From assembly GCA_963576735.1 (NCBI GenBank), contig OY755177.1, positions 12,152,001 to 12,216,000 on the forward strand: a stretch of 64,000 nucleotides of DNA, read 5' to 3'. Positions 60,301-63,924 of this stretch are shown here, piece after piece. Positions within the stretch are counted from its first letter, which is position 1. Each line of letters starts with the position of its first letter. The notes beneath the pieces were generated by a model. That model worked only from the letters and a program-made list of their open reading frames with translations, ran no database searches and was not told the origin of the DNA. The translations under genes were made by a program, and so were the position numbers. This DNA is from Bedellia somnulentella (Eukaryota > Arthropoda > Insecta > Lepidoptera > Bedelliidae).

Positions 60301-61414
60301 TAGATAATAGATTGATCAAAGTACGTGCAGTTAAAACGCCTGGCCCGATTATTACAGCAAAGAAGCATAACGTGTCAGTTAAAACATAGGTGATTGCATG
60401 TTTAAGTAGAGACACTTTATTGCCGAAAAGAAGTAGTTTTTCTTTGTATATAATGTAGCTTTACTATAAAAAAAAAGACTTGAAGCAGACGGTACCACAA
60501 ATCACTTAAATATTTTTATGTATATAATAGCGATGCGTATGCGCAATAATTACTTTTGATAAAATGCAATGCATGTGCAGTCACACATAAACAGTTTAAG
60601 GATATGACAGAACGTGATGTGTGCAGTCCTATTTGCAAATTTTAGTACGTCTGCCGCGAGTCTTTGTGTTTATACATACAATTTATTCAGAAATCAAAGT
60701 GTATGCAGGTTAAACGCCTGGCACAAATGTTACAGCAAAGAAACATAATTTGTCAGTAAGAACTTAAGTAAGTTTAGGTAGTAGCCTATTTGGATAGCTA
60801 GCTTTATATCTTCAAAAAGTTCGATCTTAAATAAATTATATTAACTAGTTTTGTTGAAAGGAGAGAAGTGGTAATACAAAATGAGCCCTATGTTTACTCT
60901 TTACAAAGTTTGCCCACCCTTGAATGTCTAACTAAAGAGACCTATTTGCCGACCCAATTAAAAAAACCTTCCAGGATTCGCTTCCATTCAAAAAAGTATT
61001 AATCCTCTTATCTTTGCATTGTGAACTCCAACTTAAAATATTTTATCTTTGCATCTAACTCCCACTCTACTTATATATTTATATTGATTTGCAAATCATT
61101 TGACCTGTTACCTATATAGTATCTGCATGTATGTTTCTCAATGCATTGTTGAACACAAATACAATGGGAGATTGATCATGAATCACCTAGATATTAGAAT
61201 ACACCTGAGGACCATACAGCGTTAAGGTATGGCATGTCTCTTATGGCTACGCTTAATCCTTGTGACCCTCCTTAGATTTAGGAGATTATTTACGAGAACA
61301 GATACTAAAGATACTACTAAAACTGTGATATTCACTTGCCTGGTAATATTCTAGATCCCTTTGTAATAGTATGGGGATTCTATCCATAATATTTCCATCT
61401 TCAATGACCTCCAT
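26212..61414 (-). CDS. Conserved large animal protein, KIAA0825/DUF4495-like, 17 exons
   Basis: Exons, 5' to 3' on the minus strand (high to low): 61414-61340, 59964-59831, 58922-58801, 58291-58134, 57725-57542, 55685-55579, 51124-50903, 48856-48656, 48058-47872, 47481-47339, 46805-46686, 41500-41296, 40109-40026, 36357-36149, 35295-35200, 34244-34092, 26409-26212 (TAA at 26214-26212). All phases join, giving 865 codons plus stop. All donors are GT except exon 1 (GC). No signal peptide or membrane segment is seen. The most conserved-looking core is residues ~164-335: RVLDLHNRVLSLYILQD, WWLYMQGTKKDLWDTVPP, MAQRIFAGMLNETLTI, LNILLCVAQLLPSI. Residues ~648-690 are Ser/Thr-rich and may be disordered, and the C-terminus is basic. 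From memory the core resembles vertebrate KIAA0825 (DUF4495); I cannot verify this by search and the role is unknown. Frataxin lies 76 bp upstream on the same strand. Confidence 0.82.
26527..26670 (+). repeat. LINE tail, antisense to host gene intron
   Basis: GGAGTCCGAAGTGAGAAGAA, TAAAAGAGCATGTATGAGAA and GTGTCGATCGCTATT, then ATGGGAATAAAGGGTGTGAA. A degenerate copy in the last intron of the 17-exon gene. Confidence 0.75.
26695..26925 (+). mobile_element. Family B SINE-like element, 5'-truncated
   Basis: Starts at AGAGTACTACCAATGGGTGT and continues GTAAGAGGCGACTAACGGTA, GGGCGATGCGGTTGGAGACC, CATCACCAACCCCCTTTACT to AGCCGTGATTATATGTATGT. Confidence 0.85.
26930..28285. other. Intron stretch with minor fragments
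   Basis: 27470-27510 holds a scrap of LINE tail (TTGGGGTAAACAGAGACTAT). 27690-27800 is a very degenerate family B copy (CGAAAGAGGCGCAAATTAGG, GATTTATAGTTCTCATG). The rest is unassigned. Confidence 0.4.
28290..30562 (+). mobile_element. CR1/L2-like non-LTR retrotransposon, 5'-truncated
   Basis: Carries reverse transcriptase coding sequence with NYRPIALIPVISKIFEKVM, LLDMTKAFDFVHH, GVPQGSILGPLLF and LYADDTTIL, then a C-terminal domain ending at the stop at 30393. The 3' UTR ends in a TTTATTTATTTATTTTA repeat, as in CR1/L2-type LINEs. No endonuclease domain is present, so it is 5'-truncated. Two frameshifts break it: one in a T-run near 28835, the other near 29865. It lies antisense to the 17-exon gene, in its last intron. 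A second copy is at 53385-55200. The clade is from motif style only. Confidence 0.85.
28320..30393 (+). pseudogene. Reverse transcriptase ORF of the CR1-like LINE, two frameshifts
   Basis: Three open segments make one protein: from ~28320 to the T-run at ~28835, then to ~29865, then to the TAA/TGA region at 30393. Fingers and palm motifs are present (FRKGFSTTLACFNLL, YADD). Apart from the two single-base shifts the frame is open for ~690 codons, so decay has begun only recently. The TAKAFD-type aspartate (MTKAFDFV) and both YADD aspartates are intact. Confidence 0.8.
30565..31558. other. Intron stretch, nothing recognised
   Basis: AT-rich DNA in the last intron of the 17-exon gene. Confidence 0.5.
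31560..31650 (+). repeat. Helitron 3'-end fragment
   Basis: AATCGGATGCAAAAAATAAA, GTCCAAGCGGACGAAGTCGT and GGGCAAAAAGCTTG closely match the 3' end of the Helitron at 45823. The terminal CTAG has become CTTG, so the end is degenerate. Confidence 0.65.
31690..31937 (+). mobile_element. Family B SINE-like element, full length
   Basis: GGCTGTGTAGTGTCAGCTTA to GGCCGTGAGTATATGAATTT. It is preceded at 31655 by CATACATACATACATATACTCACGG-like sequence, the reversed end of a second copy, so two copies face away from each other. Confidence 0.85.
31940..33000. other. Intron stretch, nothing recognised
   Basis: Unassigned DNA in the last intron; no exon or repeat family seen. Confidence 0.5.
33000..33245. 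repeat. Low-complexity region with TTGC and GAGCGAGC motifs
   Basis: TTGCTTGCTTG-type runs occur at 33010-33045 and again at 33182-33215, with G-runs GGGGGGGTGCAGGGGAGCAG and GGGGACGGGGGGCGGGG. Between them lies GAGCGAGCGTAGCGCAGCGG. It appears to be a local duplication around a CG-rich core. Confidence 0.6.
33778..34008 (-). mobile_element. Family B SINE-like element (minus)
   Basis: CATAAATATACCCACGGCTA, AACCGCATCGCCTAAAAACC and CATTCTAAGCCGGCACTACA. It lies 84 bp downstream of exon 16 of the 17-exon gene, in the same orientation as that gene. Confidence 0.85.
34392..34628 (-). mobile_element. Family B SINE-like element (minus)
   Basis: CATACATATACTCACGGCTA through CTTAGTCGCCTCTTACGATC to GTTATTCTAAGCCGACACTA. 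Full length, in the intron just upstream of exon 16. Confidence 0.88.
34636..34885 (-). mobile_element. Family B SINE-like element (minus), second in tandem
   Basis: CATACATACATAAATATATA, CTCACAGCTATAAATCCCAA and CCTTAGCCGCCTCTTACGAA to TATTCTAAGCTGACGCTACA. It is head-to-tail with the copy at 34392, separated only by ACTTTATAA-like sequence. Confidence 0.87.
34890..35195. other. Intron stretch, nothing recognised
   Basis: AT-rich intron between exons 15 and 16. Confidence 0.5.
35300..36145. other. Intron stretch, nothing recognised
   Basis: Intron between exons 14 and 15. The 35700-36100 part is less AT-rich but shows no family or exon support. Confidence 0.5.
36427..36607 (+). repeat. LINE 3' tail
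   Basis: AGAAGAGGACGACCGCGCAG, GACACAATTATATAAGATAG, ACAAAGTGGTGATCGATAGT, then GTGTGTGTGTATGA. It abuts the next LINE copy at 36608 with no spacer. Confidence 0.75.
36690..37813 (-). pseudogene. pol fragment: aspartic protease and partial reverse transcriptase
   Basis: The protease active site FLVDTGSDLCVFP is near residue 25. Reverse transcriptase motifs follow: WRPCGDYRMLNARTIPDSYP, FSKIDLLKAYNQVPI, FGLRNAAQTFQRLMDE and YSYLDDVLVF. After VNPEKCVFGVSEISF the frame runs into antisense LINE sequence, so the terminal ~65 codons are not retroviral-type protein. The frame begins without an ATG and lies -1 relative to gag, with its first codon overlapping the gag stop. This is consistent with -1 frameshift expression in the parent element. 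Confidence 0.85.
37813..38706 (-). CDS. gag-like protein of the LTR element
   Basis: An intact 297-codon frame from ATG (MMDREEEFRD). The N-terminal half has the insect Gypsy gag signature: VSARLPPFWPEEPEIWFSQV, DKYQKLKSELIKRLTASREV and KQLLMHEELGDRKPSQFLRH. A coiled-coil-like EMLTKEVAELRRQFEKLASE precedes an Arg/Ser-rich tract and a zinc-knuckle-like CWYHTKFAEKASKCISPC. It has no stop or frameshift, although the element can no longer mobilise itself. Confidence 0.85.
   Translation of the reverse strand: MMDREEEFRDAHGVVTSLPTSRAGTSDGNESMKHIDVFKVSARLPPFWPEEPEIWFSQVEGQFAISGISSDVTKFHYVISQLDNQFSREVKDIIINPPASDKYQKLKSELIKRLTASREVKIKQLLMHEELGDRKPSQFLRHLKSLAGINVPDDFLKTIWISRLTHGIQTVLAGQPSTSSIDDLADLADRVQDIATPSPVVASTSASQGSQVSAIEMLTKEVAELRRQFEKLASERNSRPHNRSNRSARPRSSSRSKRSNSNYRKYPICWYHTKFAEKASKCISPCDYQAGNARGGR
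39660..40020. other. Intron stretch, nothing recognised
   Basis: Between the LINE tail and exon 13 of the 17-exon gene. Confidence 0.5.
40172..41144 (-). mobile_element. Non-autonomous Helitron, copy 1 of 3
   Basis: On the minus strand it begins TCTATACTTATAATAAATCT after an A (41145) and ends GAAGCTGGGACGATCCACTAG before a T (40171). Length 973 bp with no coding capacity. It holds a GACA microsatellite of ~8 units near 40990-41022. Nearly identical to copies at 53471 and 56209. It lies in the intron between exons 12 and 13. Confidence 0.93.
41172..41240 (+). repeat. Family B SINE-like 3' fragment
   Basis: GGCTTCTCCTTCTAGGGATT, TATAACCGTGGGTATGTGTA. Only the terminal ~60 bp, just upstream (plus sense) of exon 12. 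Confidence 0.6.
42140..45163 (+). mobile_element. Jockey-like non-LTR retrotransposon, 5'-truncated
   Basis: It is clearly richer in G+C than its surroundings and ends in a 14-base A tract (45150-45163). ORF1 and the first ~20 residues of the endonuclease are missing. The 3' UTR has G+C-rich inverted segments (GGGCGGCCTTCAGCCGCCC; CGTCGCTCGAGAGAGCGACG). I could not identify a target duplication. The clade is assigned by protein style (endonuclease plus RT, A tail). Confidence 0.88.
42144..44897 (+). CDS. ORF2 of the Jockey-like LINE: endonuclease and reverse transcriptase
   Basis: A 917-codon frame with no stop or frameshift. Residues ~1-185 are an apurinic-type endonuclease: FLVQESF, GDFNAHHLSWNS and ELESDHRPVLLSLG are present, but the N-terminal catalytic Asn motif is lost by truncation. 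Reverse transcriptase spans ~430-720: RPRKAPGPDGLTNRVLEILP, SYRPISLLSSLGKIYERLIL, FFDVAKAFDKVWHNGLLYKL, AGVPQGSTLSPTLFNIYTND and LALFADDTLLYTS. Both catalytic Asp of FADD and the Asp of FFDVAKAFD are intact. The start ATG is only the first Met after the truncation point. An intact frame of this length indicates a recent insertion. Confidence 0.88.
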   Translation: MFLRDHSIDVFLVQESFLKPRTKNPNISNYRLIRTDRIGRPGGGTLIYYKKTLHCVALNTPALQHMEATTCRVSMSGHPSIVIASIHQTGSQEVLRTDLEALLALGSSVILAGDFNAHHLSWNSTRICRNGRLLEKFSEDLDFEIIAPMTPTHYPNNVLHTPGIIDFALLRNVTLRLRSVEVIHELESDHRPVLLSLGPPEHIPPATRPRINWAKLTDGLQTYTSPHLDTIPDDISSPDDARRAVCALTKHLSAVVQDATSQVVVDDYHRQRLPDDIKELVTAKNRATRAYDSFPSPDNRSRLWAAKRVLRERLVEERWDKFLGDIRPSHNAYWDVARALKSDGTDLGFPPLTQPNGLPPAFENDEKAECLAESLEKQCSPSSQPCDPLHIEAVDKLVNDRASLPLLDDLEPITEDEVKDIIKHLRPRKAPGPDGLTNRVLEILPQHIITLLTIILNTSLIHGIFPDSWKDADVIGIFKVGKLRTDPTSYRPISLLSSLGKIYERLILARIRHYLHTSGIQIHEQFGFRAQHSCVQQAHRFTEHVLDGFNDTYIKQTGAVFFDVAKAFDKVWHNGLLYKLYQIGMPDKLVAIVRDYLSDRRFRFRVEDAHSQHHPIHAGVPQGSTLSPTLFNIYTNDIPRTPLVELALFADDTLLYTSHPNHNFIRLRLQRAVTQLGEWFRKWRIEVNPSKSAAMLFRKGGASHDPPPPDELFGTPIPWVKKTKYLGIVFDPRLTWSHHIKYIRNKASFVLNRLSPMLCARSKLPLRHKVTLYKTCIRSVLSYGSVAFAHAREGLIHRLQVIQNRFMRKAVGAPWYVRNYDLHRDLGLNTIRDHFKQISRRYFDKIPDHPNLLLRASLDYTISPDAGIRRPRSVLSDPDDDTTHELEASGATGARGHTNNFYHSRHRPRRRGRRTLH
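45824..45959 (+). repeat. Hairpin with tRNA-like B box
   Basis: The arms ACTAATAAATTAAGAATAAA and TTTATTCTTAATTTATTA pair over ~20 bp. Inside, CGAACCTGCGACCTCGGG pairs partly with GATGCAGGTCGCAGGTTCG, followed by GATTCCCGCCTGTGTCGA. The inner part resembles a tRNA T-arm and acceptor strand, but no complete cloverleaf forms. Confidence 0.7.
46130..46420. other. Intron stretch, nothing recognised
   Basis: Between family B copies in the intron between exons 11 and 12. Confidence 0.5.
46425..46675 (-). mobile_element. Family B SINE-like element (minus), diverged
   Basis: CATACACTCACGGCTATGAA, CAGCCACTTTTGAAGA, TTTAGTCACCTTGTACGCC and GGGGTAGTGCTATTCTCAGC. It ends 11 bp before exon 11 of the 17-exon gene. 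Confidence 0.75.
47040..47275 (+). mobile_element. Family B SINE-like element
   Basis: AGCACTATACCCCTTTCCTC, GGGTGTCGTAAGAGGCGACT, GGGCGATGCGGTTGGATACC and GGCCGTGAGTATATGTATGT. The diverged start (TGAGATTCTAAGCCAGC) overlaps the edge of another fragment. Confidence 0.82.
47592..47850 (+). mobile_element. SINE with a different tRNA-like head
   Basis: The head TTGGTAGCTCAGTGTTAAAA, GCGCTGCCTCAGATGCGATG, GGTTCGAATCTAAGCC has recognisable A and B boxes but differs from the head used at 5981 or 19758. The 3' part (GTGGGTACTCTGAACACCAA, TAGTACCTCTGCCAACCTCT, TCGGGGATATACAGCGTGAT) is that of the common tRNA-derived SINE. It ends 22 bp before exon 9. Confidence 0.75.
48240..48500. repeat. Old CG-richer repeat, unclassified
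   Basis: GCTAGCCGGGCGGCCGACAT, TTTCGGCGGCCCGGCGGGAT, and TTGGCCTTAGTCCACCACTC, TGGCCAATTGCGGGTAG. Shares the 'TGGCC...GTCCA' block with 23.1 and 46.88 kb. Confidence 0.45.
48905..50330 (+). mobile_element. Longest copy of the unclassified LINE, 5'-truncated
   Basis: Reverse transcriptase and C-terminal region, ending in TTAATGGCTTGAGTATATGT and a TATG microsatellite. It is the reference copy for the many short 3' tails in the window. The clade is unclear to me: C-terminal DRKMVKGIYRASVDGNVSRG and RGRPRRTHLDQIE recall RTE/Proto2-like insect LINEs. It lies antisense in the intron between exons 7 and 8. Confidence 0.85.
48910..50291 (+). pseudogene. Reverse transcriptase of the unclassified LINE, broken
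   Basis: It reads VIVPLYKGKG, NYRGISLLSIVGKLYAKVLI, then a frameshift near 49140, FIDLEKAYDRVVRKCLWEVL, GISRGVRQ, an in-frame TAA at 49338-49340, then CVASPWIFNLF, CLLYADDQVLLASSG and the C-terminal WRSIVSAYPNGN. The fingers N-terminus and endonuclease are absent. The catalytic Asp residues (FIDLEKAYD, YADD) remain. The piece after the stop is 307 codons and open. Confidence 0.85.
50635..50880 (+). mobile_element. Family B SINE-like element, diverged
   Basis: TATGCAGTATCGGCTTTCAA, CACTAACCCATTTCTTTCCA, GAGACCCACCCCCAACC and AAAAGTGTCTGGAAGGAA, ending TATTTATAGCCAAGAATATA. It ends 23 bp from exon 7. Confidence 0.75.
51336..51510 (-). pseudogene. Duplicated, broken exon 7 copy (second unit)
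   Basis: It has the acceptor (CATTCCAG) and the codons for TTTQLLIN and NILLCVAQLLPSICNSGSDL, but a TAG replaces the Ser codon in KEQSRD. The 3' part with the donor is missing, so it should be skipped in splicing. Confidence 0.88.
51728..51912 (-). pseudogene. Duplicated, broken exon 7 copy (third unit)
   Basis: As for the second unit, with the same TAG and an additional TAA two codons earlier (GCC AAA TAA CAG TAG). It lacks a donor. It is transcribed first, before the intact copy. Confidence 0.87.
51940..52220. other. Intron stretch, nothing recognised
   Basis: AT-rich intron sequence between exons 6 and 7. Confidence 0.5.
52225..52465 (+). mobile_element. Family B SINE-like element, diverged
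   Basis: GCTATGTATGGCCGGCTTAG, AATAGCACTCACCCATTTTC, GGGAGATCCGTCACCAAC and AAAACGGGCTGATTACTTTC to TTCATAACCGTGAGTATTAT. Confidence 0.82.
52722..52792 (+). tRNA. tRNA-Gly (anticodon GCC)
   Basis: A 71-nt cloverleaf. The acceptor stem GCATCGG pairs with CCGATGC, discriminator A. A box TGGTTCAGTGG, anticodon arm CTCGCCTGCCACGCGGGCG with GCC, B box GGTTCGATTCC. TCTCTTTTTG follows, a pol III terminator. All stems pair, unlike the SINE heads nearby. It matches the standard animal tRNA-Gly(GCC) closely. It lies antisense in the intron between exons 6 and 7 of the 17-exon gene. Confidence 0.97.
52893..53045 (+). repeat. Family B SINE-like element, deleted
   Basis: GCTGTGTAGTATCGACGTGG, CAAGGCGACTAAGGTTATTG, ATCATCACCAACCC and TTGGATTTATAGCCGTAATA. 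The middle is shortened. Confidence 0.7.
53050..53384. other. Intron stretch, nothing recognised
   Basis: No feature seen between the family B fragment and the CR1-like copy. Confidence 0.5.
53385..55200 (-). mobile_element. CR1/L2-like LINE copy split by a Helitron
   Basis: Minus-strand relative of 28290-30562. The 3' tail at 53385-53470 (AATAAATAAATAAAATTAAA, TTTATTTACGAAAACAAGAG) matches the end of the first copy. After the Helitron, 54442-55200 holds the rest of the 3' UTR and the coding end, with KTRPQRGNHNIQYKYSAVKC and LYNAISDD. Coding is open from 55060 to 54683. It shifts frame near 55060; the upstream frame holds YHGYVASVLRYGIILWGNSV. Confidence 0.85.
53471..54441 (-). mobile_element. 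Non-autonomous Helitron, copy 2 of 3
   Basis: 971 bp. On the minus strand TCTATACTTATAATAAATCT follows A, and GATCCACTAG precedes T. It is inserted in the 3' UTR of the CR1-like copy. GACA tract at ~54290-54320. Confidence 0.93.
55228..55465 (+). mobile_element. LINE tail joined to a family B 3' half
   Basis: 55228-55297 is LINE tail (AGTGGCGATCGATAGTCTCT, GCCTACCCCAATGGGAACTA, GTGAGAATATGTATGTATGT). From AAGTGGTTTTTGGGCGGCGT at 55294 it continues as family B (GAGACCCGTCACCAAC to AGCCGTGAGTATATGTGTGT). Both end in the same microsatellite in the same orientation. Confidence 0.83.
55814..56190 (-). mobile_element. tRNA-derived SINE, full length, young
   Basis: Minus-strand copy, nearly identical to those at 19758 and 59067. 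It has the CATAACATAACATA tail, TCACATGGCAAGCGCCATCT, and head CCCACTGGACTATCATGTCA. It lies between exons 5 and 6, 129 bp from exon 6. Confidence 0.92.
56209..57166 (+). mobile_element. Non-autonomous Helitron, copy 3 of 3
   Basis: 958 bp, plus strand: A|TCTATACTTATAATAAATCT to GGACGATCCACTAG|T. It has a shortened microsatellite, four GTCT units near 56330. Otherwise it is nearly identical to the copies at 40172 and 53471. Confidence 0.93.
57170..57535. other. Intron stretch with a small LINE-tail scrap
   Basis: 57484-57517 (TACGATCCTGACAAACCCCT, CATGCTTCTCTTGATC) resembles the antisense LINE tail and abuts exon 5. The rest is unassigned. Confidence 0.5.
57815..57990 (-). mobile_element. 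Family B SINE-like element (minus), internally deleted
   Basis: CATATACTCACGGCCGTAAA, CAACCGCATCACCTAAAAAT, CCTTAGTCGCCCCTTACGAC and GTATTCTAAATCACCACTAC. The CATCACCAAC block is missing. Confidence 0.82.
58320..58560 (-). repeat. tRNA-derived SINE body, degenerate (minus)
   Basis: AAGGTTCACGCCGTCTATTA, CGAACATCACGTGACCTTAT, CCTGTCGCCGTTTTTTACGA and CCATGTGGGTTTCCTC. It ends ACCATTACAAATTAATAA without a head. Confidence 0.75.
59067..59435 (+). mobile_element. tRNA-derived SINE, full length, young
   Basis: Plus-strand copy: head GCGACATGATAGTCCAGTGG, GAGTTCCAATCCTGGGACGG, body GTGAGGGAAAACATCGTGAG, and end GGATAAACGGCGTGAACGTT followed by AATGTTTTGTTATG. Lies between exons 2 and 3. Confidence 0.93.
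59440..59825. other. Intron stretch with a family B scrap
   Basis: 59695-59760 (GGATCTCTAACCGCATCACT, CAAAAATCACTTCAAAAGC) is a minus-strand family B fragment. Otherwise unassigned. Confidence 0.5.
59970..61335. other. First intron, nothing recognised
   Basis: Intron 1 of the 17-exon gene. Two weakly similar stretches near 60310-60400 and 60700-60770 (GTTAAAACGCCTGGCCCGAT / GTTAAACGCCTGGCACAAAT, then TTACAGCAAAGAA.CATAA) look like a local old duplication. Confidence 0.5.
61334..61339 (-). other. GC splice donor of exon 1
   Basis: On the minus strand the exon ends CAG and the intron begins GCAAGT, a consensus GC-AG donor. The next acceptor (TTTCAG before 59964) restores the frame. Confidence 0.65.
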
Positions 61415-61490
61415 TGTATCAGCAATTCAAACAAAGAAATAACAATTCAATAGCTATTTATAATTTATACAATTATTTTTTTACTTATAT

Positions 61491-61739
61491 CTAAACTAGA
61501 GAATGAGAACATTTTTTAAAATCAACTTCATCAATTATTTCTGAAATTTCTTTCTGCAAAAGCTGATGTAATGTTACTCCATCATGTTTGTACAGCCAGT
61601 AGCCTCCATCTTTTAGTACTAGATCATAACGTTTTGGTCCTGACAATGGAGAACTAAGCCAAATCTGTTTGTTAGGAGTTTGTCTATTTATCACATAAGT
61701 TCCATGAGTAGGACCCAAATCAATTGTTAAAACTCCATC
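61491..61739 (-). CDS. FXN: Frataxin, last coding exon
   Basis: Frataxin is a mitochondrial protein that binds iron and speeds the cysteine desulphurase step of iron-sulphur cluster assembly. This exon encodes the C-terminal 82 residues. It begins [20 protein letters not shown] right after a TTTTCAG acceptor, in phase 0. It continues with the family's near-invariant [20 protein letters not shown] and [20 protein letters not shown], ending at a TAG (61493-61491). These are the central and C-terminal beta strands and the final helix of the fold. A three-residue insertion-like KDGG before YW replaces the shorter TGK-type turn of vertebrate frataxin. The mitochondrial targeting peptide and first helix lie in exons I could not find up to 64000. 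The gene's end lies 76 bp from the start codon of the 17-exon gene. Confidence 0.96.
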   Translation of the reverse strand, partial: DGVLTIDLGPTHGTYVINRQTPNKQIWLSSPLSGPKRYDLVLKDGGYWLYKHDGVTLHQLLQKEISEIIDEVDFKKCSHSLV

Positions 61740-61779
61740 CTGAAAAGAAAATAAACTTTTAAGCTTAAGTAAAATAAAC

Positions 61780-62040
61780 ATACAAGCCATATAATCCTGA
61801 AAGGGTTCCAGAGGTGCTAACACTTCTGGACATCAAATATAATTCTGTGATCTGGTAGTCATTGGAGCTCCTACTTTTAGCTTGCACAGTGCAGACACAT
61901 TTAGGTAGCAGTCCCATCATCACATATTTATATCTATGTGCGAATACACTGCCATATGACTAAGCAAACATCAGCTAAGTGGTTTCCTCAATATGTTTTC
62001 CCTTACCATTAACAACCTTGACAAAGTTACGGACCCTTCC
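61780..62040 (-). repeat. tRNA-derived SINE body, degenerate (minus)
   Basis: TATAATCCTGAAAGGGTTCC, AGAGGTGCTAACACTTCTGG, CGAATACACTGCCATATGAC and GTGGTTTCCTCAATATGTTT. Headless, in the frataxin intron. Confidence 0.7.
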
Positions 62041-62142
62041 GGGCACAGCAACATATGTATATTAATTGAAAATTAATTAGCAAGTTTGATTTCTTGATTA
62101 TGTGACTACATTAAAGTTTATTGGTTAGGTATTCATTTTTCG

Positions 62143-62385
62143 CTGTGTAGTGTCGGCTTAGAATAGCACATTTCTTCCAGTGGGTGTACGTAAGAAGCGA
62201 CTAACGGTATTGGGGCTTTTAAGGGATTTTTGGGCGATGCGGTTGGAGACCCATCACCAACAACCTCTATTTTACCTTCTTCTCCCCATTCAACTTTCCA
62301 AAAGTGGCTGAGGAATTTCTAATTCCTTAGCTCTGGTTACCTCTTCTAGGGATTTATAGCCGTGAGTATATGTATGTATTCATTT
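62143..62385 (+). mobile_element. Family B SINE-like element, full length
   Basis: GCTGTGTAGTGTCGGCTTAG to AGCCGTGAGTATATGTATGT, with a short deletion after AATAGCAC (CTACCCC lost). Antisense to frataxin, in its intron. Confidence 0.88.
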
Positions 62386-62389
62386 ATGT

Positions 62390-62860
62390 GATAGAAAGAT
62401 TTAGTATAAAGAAGTTCTCTTAAATTTTTCAGAAATTTCTTATTTGCTATTGATTTTAAGTATTCCAGTAGTTTATTGCAAATTGATGAGTGTAATGTCA
62501 AGCAGACACTACAAAAAAATGGAATATGCTTAATAGAATAGAGAAACTAACAAAGTACTACTAAGTCCACTAAATGCTTAGAGCTGCCAAATCTCAATCA
62601 ATACCTTTAAAATAATACTCAGGCCTATTATGGTTGTCTCCATGAAATTTTACATTTCTGTTTAAGGGATACAAATAGCTAAAAGTACTAACACATCTGT
62701 CTAATTTAAAATTCTATAGTGGCAGTGAATCTTTATCTTGGATGTTAATTGAATTCAATATGAATGAGAACACATAACATATGGAATGTCACATAACATA
62801 TTCTAAATAGAAAGGTTCCAGTACAATGTTTCCCAAACTTGTCGGCCCATCTTGTATCAT
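62390..62860. other. Frataxin intron stretch, nothing recognised
   Basis: No exon that would supply the N-terminal half of frataxin was recognised here. Confidence 0.45.
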
Positions 62861-62864
62861 GAAG

Positions 62865-63260
62865 ACAAAAAACCTGGCCAAGTGCAAGTCGGCCTCACAC
62901 ACGAAGGGGTCCAACTATAATAGAAAAATATGTTTTTGTATGGGAGCCCCCTTTGATATTTACTTAATGTTATTTAATCATTTGTTTTGAAAGGTGATAT
63001 ACAAGTAAATGTTTTGTAAAAATTGTAGCACTACTTGTTACCATTTTTTATATTGAACAAAAAATATGAGAAAAAACATTAATAAATATTCATATTCTTT
63101 TTCTTTTTTGTTATAGCGGCATTAGAAATACATCATTTGTGAAAATTTTCGCTTTCTAGTCATCACGGTTAATGAGAGGTTAGTTTAATGAGGCAGACCG
63201 ACAGCAAAGTTTTAGTAATACGGTCCCGTTTTACCTTTTGGTCGGAACACTAAAACTACT
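62865..63260. repeat. Interspersed repeat of a widespread insect type
   Basis: Starts with CCTGGCCAAGTGCAAGTCGG and CCTCACACACGAAGGGGTCC; ends with GACCGACAGCAAAGTTTTAG, TAATACGGTCCCGTTTTACC and TTTTGGTCGGAACACTAAAA. The two end blocks are familiar from many insect genomes; I cannot assign the class. Confidence 0.6.
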
Positions 63261-63585
63261 ATTAATGTAATTTCAATGAAAATGAGAGGGATAAATTGGT
63301 ATTTTTTTTCATTTCAGCTTTAGCGTCGAAAATACTTCAATCTATTCCGGTATTTAGTTTTTATGATAACCAAGGCCGGAAAACACACTTCACATAAATA
63401 TGATGTAGTGAATGGGAGGGGGACTTGAAAGACTTTTCGTCAAACAGCATATTTTTCAGTGAGGTTTCTTCTGATAAATTGATAAGCTCTTCACTTGCCG
63501 TTGTTTACAAAGACGTCATATTTTGTCAGAGTGTGAACCCGACGGAGCGGTCAGTAGCGAGTGAACTTTAACCTTATTTAGTTTA

Positions 63586-63707
63586 CTAATAAATAAAGTA
63601 TAAATAAAGGAAAGAAAAATGTGTCTAAATTTTTTCTTTCCTTCATTTATTCTTTATTTATTAGTAATAATCCCCATATGAGGTTTTCATGAACAAAAAG
63701 ATTTGAA
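63586..63707 (-). mobile_element. 122-bp palindromic retroposon with 13-bp target duplication
   Basis: Flanked by CTTATTTAGTTTA at 63573-63585 and 63708-63720. On the minus strand it reads TTCAAATCTTTTTGTTCATG, then a GGGGATTA block, then a near-perfect hairpin. The hairpin arms CTAATAAATAAAGTATAAAT and ATTTATTCTTTATTTATTAG extend over ~34 bp with a ~10-base loop. It is the uninterrupted relative of the element at 41732-45959. Confidence 0.88.
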
Positions 63708-63924
63708 CTTATTTAGTTTATTTGTAAGTTCAGGAAAGAACTATTTAAGGAAAAAACTATTCAGGAAATTTGACATTGATGTGCCGTTCACTGCACGTGC
63801 TGCTCATAGATTGCAAGATCTATGTGACAGTCAGGACTCTGGACCAACCCAAAATCTATCCGCGACCCACCAGTGGGTCGCGAACCACACTTAGGGAAAT
63901 CTAGAACAGCTAGTATATTTATAA

